In this document: positions 59,193 through 64,000 of the stretch, piece after piece
Layout: the number at the start of each line of letters is the position of its first letter
Position numbering within the stretch: position 1 is the stretch's first letter
Source: Phenylobacterium aquaticum
GTDB lineage: Bacteria; Pseudomonadota; Alphaproteobacteria; Caulobacterales; Caulobacteraceae
Assembly: GCF_022695515.1 (NCBI RefSeq)
Contig: NZ_JALDPT010000005.1
Location: forward strand, 62,001 to 126,000
DNA: 64,000 nucleotides
Direction: 5' to 3'
Notes under the pieces: generated by a model
Told to the model about the DNA's origin: nothing
Databases searched by the model: none
The model's input: the letters and a program-made list of their open reading frames with translations, nothing else
Made by a program: the position numbers and the translations under genes

Positions 59193-61364
59193 TTACGGCT
59201 TCATCGTCCGGGCGCTGAGCACCGCCTCGCCCTTCAGCGCGACGGTCGCGGCGTCCGGCCCGACCGTGACCTCGACCGGCCCGGCCGCCACCCGCCAGCC
59301 CGGCAGGCCCGCGTCATAGCTGGCCAGCAGGCGCGGATCGGCCTCGACGCTCACCCGCCGGCTTTCGCCGGGCTCCAGCGCCACGCGGGCCCAGCCGATC
59401 AGCCGCTGGCCGCCGGCGATCCGGGCATAGACCTGGGCGGTCTCGACGCCCGCGACCGCGCCAGTGTTCTTGACCTCAAAGCTGGCGGTGACCGTCTCGC
59501 CGCCCGCGAGCTCCAGGCCGGCATAGGCGAAGCGCGTATAGGTCAGGCCGAAGCCGAACGGGAACAGCGGGGTCTTGCCGGCCCGGTCGTACCAGCGATA
59601 GCCGACATCGGCGCCCTCCGGATGCTCGACCGAGAACTTGCCCTTGTGCTGCTGCACGTTCGGGAAGGAGGTCGGGATGGTCTTCCCCTCCTCCGGCGGG
59701 CCGAAGATCATGCCGGGGATCTGCGGACGCACCAGATCGTCCACCGACCTGGGGAAGCTGATCGGCAGACGGCCTGACGGGCTGACCTCGCCGAACAGGA
59801 TCCGGCCGATCGCCTCGCCGCCGCGGGTGCCGGAATACCAGGCCTCCAGCACCGCGCTGACCTGATCGAGCCAGGGCATGGTCACCGGCGTGCCGGTCTC
59901 CAGCACCACGATGGTCTTGGAATTGGCCGCCGCCACCGCGGCGATCAGGGCGTCCTGGTCATGCGGCAGGCTGAGCGTCGGCAGGTCCTCGGCCTCGGTG
60001 CACCACTGGTCGGCGAAGACGATGGCGAGGTCGGCGCCGCGCGCCAGTTCGGCGGCCTCCGCGACATCCTCGCCCGACGCGTAGCTGACCGTGGCGTTCA
60101 GGGCGCGGGCCTTGATCGCGGCGAGCGGGGCGGACGGGAAATAGGTCACCGAGGAGAAGGCCGAGGACGGGCCCATGGAGACCTTCAGCTCCAGGGCGGG
60201 GCCGCCGACCGGGATCACCTGGGACGAGCCGCCGCCGGACAGCACGCCGACATCGGCGTGGGCGCCGATCACCGCGATCTTGCGTAAGCCCCCGCCCAGG
60301 GGCAGCACCCCGTCGTTCTTGAGCAGCACGATCCCGGCTTCCGCCGCGGCCTGGGAGATGTCGCCATGGGCCTCATAGTCTGGCTCAGAGGGGACGACGG
60401 GGTTATCGAACACGCCCTTGTCGATCAGGCTGCGCAGGATGCGGTGGACCATGTTGGTCAGGCGCTCAAACGGCACCTCGCCCTGCTCGACGGCTTCCTT
60501 CATCAGCACCGGGCCGAAATAGACCTGCTTGTCGAGCTGGTAGCCGCTCTCCTGGTCCATGCCGGCCAGGGCCGCCTTGGCCGTGGTGTGCACCGCGCCC
60601 CAGTCGCTCATCACCCAGCCTGGATAGTTCCAGTCGCCCTTCAGCACCTGGTTCAGCAGGAAGTCGTTCTCGCCGCACCATTCGCCGTTCACGCGGTTAT
60701 AGGCGCACATCACCGAGCCCGGCTGACCGCGCTCGATGGCGATCTGGAAGGCGAGCAGGTCGCTCTCGCGGAGGGCCCCCTCGTCGATCCGCGCATCGAC
60801 CACGTGGCGGCAGGTCTCCTGGTCGTTCAGGGCGAAGTGCTTGATAGTGCAGACGATGTTGCTCGCCTGGGCGCCCTTGATCGCCTCCCCGGCCAGCACG
60901 CCGGTCAGCAGAGGATCCTCGCTCAGATATTCGAAATTGCGGCCGCAGCGGGGATCGCGGGTCAGGTTGGCGCCGCCGCCCAGCAGCACGTTGAAGCCCT
61001 TGGCGCGACTCTCCCGGCCGACCATCGCCCCGCCCTCATAGGCGAGATGAGCGTCCCAGGTCGACGCGATCGCCAGGCCCGACGGCAGGCCCGTCGAGCC
61101 GTCGCCCTTGCGCACCTGGCGGGGATTGGTGACGCCCAGGCTGGCGTCGGTCTCATTGAGCGCCGGAATGCCCAGGCGCGGCACGCCGCCGATATAGCCG
61201 GCCCCGGTTCCCGCATCCGCTGGCTTCTCCTCGGGCTTCATCAGGTTCGGCATCGGGCCGTGAACCAGGGTGATCATCTCGTCGAGGGTCAGCTCGGCGA
61301 TCAGGGCGCGGGCGCGATCGTCGGGGCTGAGGCTCTTGTCCAGCCAGGTCTGGGCGGCGGTCAT
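59193..61364 (-). CDS. glycoside hydrolase family 3 beta-glucosidase-like enzyme
   Basis: A 723-residue GH3 enzyme. The N-terminal TIM-barrel has GVPRLGIPALNETDASLGV, the IKHFALNDQE (KHF) segment at ~170 and the nucleophile aspartate in WVMSDWGAVHTT (~250). The C-terminal (alpha/beta)6 sandwich has GIVLLKNDGVLPLG, LAIVFADQWCTEAEDLPTLSLPHDQDALIAAV and ISFPRSVDDL. A fibronectin-III-like domain closes the protein (YTRFAYAGLELAGGETVTASFEVKNTG). It should remove beta-linked sugars from oligosaccharides. No signal peptide is seen. The ATG at 61364 has GGGGAG upstream and is preferred over the one at 61385. Divergent from tetR. Confidence 0.93.
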   Translation of the reverse strand: MTAAQTWLDKSLSPDDRARALIAELTLDEMITLVHGPMPNLMKPEEKPADAGTGAGYIGGVPRLGIPALNETDASLGVTNPRQVRKGDGSTGLPSGLAIASTWDAHLAYEGGAMVGRESRAKGFNVLLGGGANLTRDPRCGRNFEYLSEDPLLTGVLAGEAIKGAQASNIVCTIKHFALNDQETCRHVVDARIDEGALRESDLLAFQIAIERGQPGSVMCAYNRVNGEWCGENDFLLNQVLKGDWNYPGWVMSDWGAVHTTAKAALAGMDQESGYQLDKQVYFGPVLMKEAVEQGEVPFERLTNMVHRILRSLIDKGVFDNPVVPSEPDYEAHGDISQAAAEAGIVLLKNDGVLPLGGGLRKIAVIGAHADVGVLSGGGSSQVIPVGGPALELKVSMGPSSAFSSVTYFPSAPLAAIKARALNATVSYASGEDVAEAAELARGADLAIVFADQWCTEAEDLPTLSLPHDQDALIAAVAAANSKTIVVLETGTPVTMPWLDQVSAVLEAWYSGTRGGEAIGRILFGEVSPSGRLPISFPRSVDDLVRPQIPGMIFGPPEEGKTIPTSFPNVQQHKGKFSVEHPEGADVGYRWYDRAGKTPLFPFGFGLTYTRFAYAGLELAGGETVTASFEVKNTGAVAGVETAQVYARIAGGQRLIGWARVALEPGESRRVSVEADPRLLASYDAGLPGWRVAAGPVEVTVGPDAATVALKGEAVLSARTMKP

Positions 61365-61409
61365 TGGATCTCTCTCCCCGGTCATTGGTCTCGTTGGCGG
61401 GCACGCTAT

Positions 61410-61427
61410 CCATTTTAGTCCGAATGG
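61410..61427. promoter_or_regulatory. TetR operator candidate CCATT-N8-AATGG
   Basis: Inverted repeat with 5-bp perfect arms between the divergent GH3 and tetR genes, ending 14 bases before the tetR ATG. Position and shape suit the operator of the adjacent TetR protein. Confidence 0.5.
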
Positions 61428-61441
61428 GCAATAATGCTTCT

Positions 61442-62083
61442 ATGAGCGAAGCGCCCCCCCGTCCGCGCGGCCGTCCGGCCCGCAACGACCGCCCCGTCGA
61501 GGAGACCCGCGAGGCGATTCTGTCGGCGGCGCTGGACATCTTCTCGCGGCGCGGATTCGAGGGCGCCTCCCTGCGCGACATCGCCGCCGCCGCCGGCCTC
61601 GAGCACAGCCTGGTGCGCTATCACTTCACGGACAAGGCCGGTCTGTGGCGGGCGGCCATGAGCCACCTGATCGCCCTGATGGACGCCCACATGCTGGAGA
61701 GCTGGCGGACGGCGCGGACCCAGCCACCGGTCGAGCGCTTCCGCACCATGGTGCGGGCCTATGTCCGCTATTGCGCCCGCCATCCCGAGCACGCGCGGAT
61801 CATGGTCCACGAGACCATGGGCGATTCCGACCGGGTGACTTGGATCGCCGAGCACATCATCGCCCCGCAGCACCGGGCCCTGACCCGGCTGCTGGAGACC
61901 CTGATGGACGAGGGCCATATCCCGCGTTCACCGGTTCGGCCGCTGATCTACATCCTGTCGGCGGCGGCCCAGGCGCCCTTCACCCTGGCCGGCGAGGTCC
62001 GCGCCGCCTATGGCGCCGACACCTCCAGCGCGGCGGAGATCGAGGCCCACACCCACGCCCTGCTGGGCCTGGTGCTGCGCTGA
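61442..62083 (+). CDS. TetR-family transcriptional regulator
   Basis: A 213-residue TetR regulator: basic N-terminus (RPRGRPARNDR), helix-turn-helix TREAILSAALDIFSRRGFEGASLRDIAAAAGLEHSLVRYHFTDKAGLWRAAM (~15-66), then an all-helical ligand domain with LIALMDAHMLESWRTART and a C-terminal LIYILSAAAQAPFTLAGEV. The long open frame upstream overlaps the GH3 start and includes the operator candidate, so the ATG at 61442 is chosen. It probably controls the divergent GH3 gene and itself; the ligand is unknown. Confidence 0.9.
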   Translation: MSEAPPRPRGRPARNDRPVEETREAILSAALDIFSRRGFEGASLRDIAAAAGLEHSLVRYHFTDKAGLWRAAMSHLIALMDAHMLESWRTARTQPPVERFRTMVRAYVRYCARHPEHARIMVHETMGDSDRVTWIAEHIIAPQHRALTRLLETLMDEGHIPRSPVRPLIYILSAAAQAPFTLAGEVRAAYGADTSSAAEIEAHTHALLGLVLR

Positions 62084-62086
62084 ACC

Positions 62087-62740
62087 TTACTTGTTGTCCT
62101 TGAAGGCCAGCCGGGTCGGGGCCTTGGCGAGGACGATCTTGATGGCGCCGGGCGCCAGCTTGGGATCATAGAAGGGCGCGCCGGCGGCGACCGGCAGGGC
62201 CGCCTCGCGGCCGTCGGCGAGCCGGGCCTTGCCAGATCCCGCGCCCGGGAAGCTCACGCCCACCAGGGTGGGGACCGCGAACCGCATCATGCCCGCCACC
62301 TTGTCCATGCCGGCGTTGGCCTGGCTCACCGCCAGCTCCAGGTCGCGGGGGATATATTCCTGGGCCGGCGGCAGGGACGGCGAGATGCGCATATGAACGC
62401 CGAAATCGGGATTGGGCGGCGCGTCGGCGGTGAAACTGGCGCTGGCCAGCTGGGCGGCGGTGGGCAGCTTGGTCACCCAGCCCTCGGCGTTGATCGGCAG
62501 GGGCGTGCGGCGGCCGTCCGGCTCCAGGATCGCGGCGTTCATGCCGGTCGCCGGCTTGCCGTTGACCTGGATGACATAGCCGAGCGCGAAGTGGTTCCGC
62601 TGGTCCGGCGGGATGGCCAGGTACTTGTCGAGATAGGGGAAGACCTTGCTGAGCTTCACCGGCAGCTTGTCCGCCGCCTGGGCCAGGCCCGGCGCCAGCA
62701 GCGCCAGGGTCATTCCGATGATCACGCCGCGCCGACCCAT
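62087..62740 (-). CDS. exported protein of unknown function
   Basis: A 217-residue protein with a signal peptide (VIIGMTLALLAPGLAQAAD) and a mostly beta-looking mature part. Visible segments: LSKVFPYLDKYLAIPPDQRNHFALGYVIQVNGKPATGM, TPLPINAEGWVTKLPTAAQLA, LELAVSQANAGMDKVAGMM and APFYDPKLAPGAIKIVLAKAPTRLAF. The FPYLDKYLxIPPxxRxxFxxxYxI motif suggests a conserved alphaproteobacterial family, but I cannot name it. It ends three bases from the tetR stop (convergent), and PAP2 follows upstream on the same strand. Confidence 0.7.
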   Translation of the reverse strand: MGRRGVIIGMTLALLAPGLAQAADKLPVKLSKVFPYLDKYLAIPPDQRNHFALGYVIQVNGKPATGMNAAILEPDGRRTPLPINAEGWVTKLPTAAQLASASFTADAPPNPDFGVHMRISPSLPPAQEYIPRDLELAVSQANAGMDKVAGMMRFAVPTLVGVSFPGAGSGKARLADGREAALPVAAGAPFYDPKLAPGAIKIVLAKAPTRLAFKDNK

Positions 62741-62767
62741 GTTCGTCTCCTCCAGTGAGGCCGAAGC

Positions 62768-63490
62768 TTAGGGCGGAGGACGGTCAGGCTTCAGTGAATT
62801 CGCGGTCATGCTCGGGGCGTCCCGCAGGCGTTCCAGGACCAGCCAGGCGCCGAGCGCCCAGGTGGCGCCCAGGGCCCAGCCGGCGAGCACGTCGCTGGGC
62901 CAGTGGACACCCAGATAGACCCGGCTGATCCCCACCGCGACCGTCACCGCCCCGGCCAGGCCATAGACGAGGCGCTTGGCGGCGGGCCGGAGCTCGACGC
63001 TGGCGATCAGGGTGGCGAGCGTCAGATAGACCGCCGCCGCCAGGGTGGAATGGCCGCTCGGAAAGCTCTGGGCGTAGACGAGGTCGCCATGCGGCACGAG
63101 AGCCGGACGCGGCCGGTCATAGAGACCCTTGAGGAGCTCGGCGGAGATCTGGGCCGCCAGCACCGTGCCCGCCAGGATCCAGGCCTGCAGCCGCCGGCCA
63201 TGCAGGGCGAACATCAAGAGGCCGAACAGGGTGACCAGGGTGAGCACGGTGAAGCCGCCCAGGGCGGTCAGATCGCGCATGGCTTCTTCAAGCCACCGGG
63301 GTCCGATCGGATCGCTCAGATTGTGCGGGTCGCGCAGCGCCAACAGCAGGCGCTGGTCGAGGGCGAGCGTGTCGCCCTCCATCACCTCGCTGGCCAGGTT
63401 GAAGAACCCCCAGACGGCGCCCGCGCCCGCCAGCACCGCCAGCAGCACGCGGGTCTCCAGGCGGCGGAGGGGGATCGGGGGCTTGGTCAT
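62768..63490 (-). CDS. PAP2-family membrane phosphatase
   Basis: A 240-residue membrane protein with five to six helices and the three PAP2 phosphatase motifs: KGLYDRPRP, YAQSFPSGHST and SRVYLGVHWPSDVLAGWALG. The catalytic His residues in SGHS and HWPSD are present. It probably dephosphorylates a lipid phosphate such as undecaprenyl pyrophosphate or phosphatidic acid on the outer side of the membrane. It is transcribed away from tetR with the exported unknown protein 27 bases downstream. Confidence 0.9.
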   Translation of the reverse strand: MTKPPIPLRRLETRVLLAVLAGAGAVWGFFNLASEVMEGDTLALDQRLLLALRDPHNLSDPIGPRWLEEAMRDLTALGGFTVLTLVTLFGLLMFALHGRRLQAWILAGTVLAAQISAELLKGLYDRPRPALVPHGDLVYAQSFPSGHSTLAAAVYLTLATLIASVELRPAAKRLVYGLAGAVTVAVGISRVYLGVHWPSDVLAGWALGATWALGAWLVLERLRDAPSMTANSLKPDRPPP

Positions 63491-63543
63491 CGCCCATCCG
63501 AACGCCCCGCGCGCCCTACGGTTCAGCTAAAGCCCGCGCCGCC

Positions 63544-64000
63544 TCAGACCAGGGCTTCGAACTCATCCACCAGCCGCTCCAGCTGGGTCATGCCCGCCGC
63601 CCAGAAGGCCTTCTCCCGCGGGTTCAGGCCGAAGGGCTGAAGGGCCTCGACATAGGTCCGCGTGCCGCCGGCGGCGAGCAGGTCCTCATAGAGCGGGGCG
63701 AAGGACGCCGGGTCCTCGCGGCGCTTCTCCATCAGGCCGCGCACCAGGAGATCCCCGAAGGCGTAGGCGTAAACATAGAAGGGCGAGTGCACGAAGTGGG
63801 TGACATAGCCCCAATAGTGCTCATATCCGGGGTTGAGCTTGATGGCCGGGCCCAGGCTCTCGCCCATGGTCTCCAGCCACACCCCGCCGATCTCCTCGGC
63901 CGACAGCTCGCCCTGGGCGCGGGCGGCGTGGAAGCGGCATTCGAACCGGTGGAAGGCGATCTGGCGGACGACGGTGTTGATGCCGTCCTCGATCTTGCCG
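63544..64000 (-). CDS. C-terminal part of an M3-family oligoendopeptidase (partial)
   Basis: The gene enters from beyond the right edge: the frame stays open to base 64000. The visible 151 residues read GKIEDGINTVVRQIAFHRFECRFHAARAQGELSAEEIGGVW, then LNPGYEHYWGYVTHFVHSPFYVYAYAFGDLLVRGLMEKR and LLAAGGTRTYVEALQPFGLNPREKAFW. This is the C-terminal end of the PepF/oligoendopeptidase F group; the zinc-binding HExxH motif lies outside the window. The enzyme degrades oligopeptides in the cytoplasm. Confidence 0.85.
   Translation of the reverse strand, partial: GKIEDGINTVVRQIAFHRFECRFHAARAQGELSAEEIGGVWLETMGESLGPAIKLNPGYEHYWGYVTHFVHSPFYVYAYAFGDLLVRGLMEKRREDPASFAPLYEDLLAAGGTRTYVEALQPFGLNPREKAFWAAGMTQLERLVDEFEALV

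Overview
The window is a 64 kb piece of a very GC-rich chromosome with dense genes, many start/stop overlaps and short intergenic gaps. Gene content points to an alphaproteobacterium of the Caulobacteraceae, probably Phenylobacterium or a close relative. The pointers are the ruvCAB-ybgC-tolQRAB-pal-cpoB-tilS block, a three-subunit pntAA/pntAB/pntB transhydrogenase, a CoxIV-type aa3 oxidase subunit, a GAAC-N7-GAAC LexA box before ruvC, and many lipid- and aromatic-type catabolic enzymes. The genus is inference. No rRNA, tRNA, CRISPR array, complete insertion sequence or prophage was recognised.

Layout. 1-5.6 kb: end of a TorF-like porin, an exported phospholipase C, a WbpE-like sugar aminotransferase, a thioesterase and a patatin. 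5.8-9.7 kb: a five-gene minus-strand set of exported proteins that includes YcfL-, COG3014- and LpoB-like members. 9.9-12.3 kb: a LuxR/hydrolase fusion and a VOC protein. 12.4-16.3 kb: a plus-strand set (quinone oxidoreductase, hydrolase, SDR, two tandem histidine phosphatases). 16.4-33.1 kb: accessory genes mixed with yebC (TPR protein, hybrid histidine kinase, dimethylformamidase-like protein, LysR/P450/GNAT, Old Yellow Enzyme, RidA, pantothenate-kinase-like protein, an RNase H-like degenerate protein, SOUL, a terminase-small-subunit-like protein, CsbD, vapBC). 33.1-42.4 kb: ruvCAB, Tol-Pal and tilS. 42.4-49.8 kb, minus strand: hydrolases, an M23 peptidase, the pnt operon, CoxIV and a thioesterase. 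49.9-54.9 kb: a probable metal (copper) uptake locus made of a DUF2946 protein, a TonB-dependent receptor, a PepSY protein with a Met/His-rich loop and an exported DJ-1/PfpI protein. 54.9-64 kb: a serine hydrolase, an amidohydrolase pair, a GH3 glycosidase divergent from a TetR regulator, an exported unknown, PAP2, and the end of an M3 peptidase.

Two conserved genes (yebC and pntB) each carry a one-base deletion in what should be a GGG run. This looks like sequencing error but could be real. Several families of palindromic intergenic repeats occupy most of the longer gaps; no gene-free stretch exceeds 300 bases.

The most interesting leads are the 50-55 kb metal locus (with a speculative isonitrile-chalkophore reading), the LpoB-like exported gene set, the LuxR/hydrolase fusion with a leucine at the nucleophile position, the RNase H-like protein without its acidic residues, and a 16-bp palindrome shared by two redox loci.
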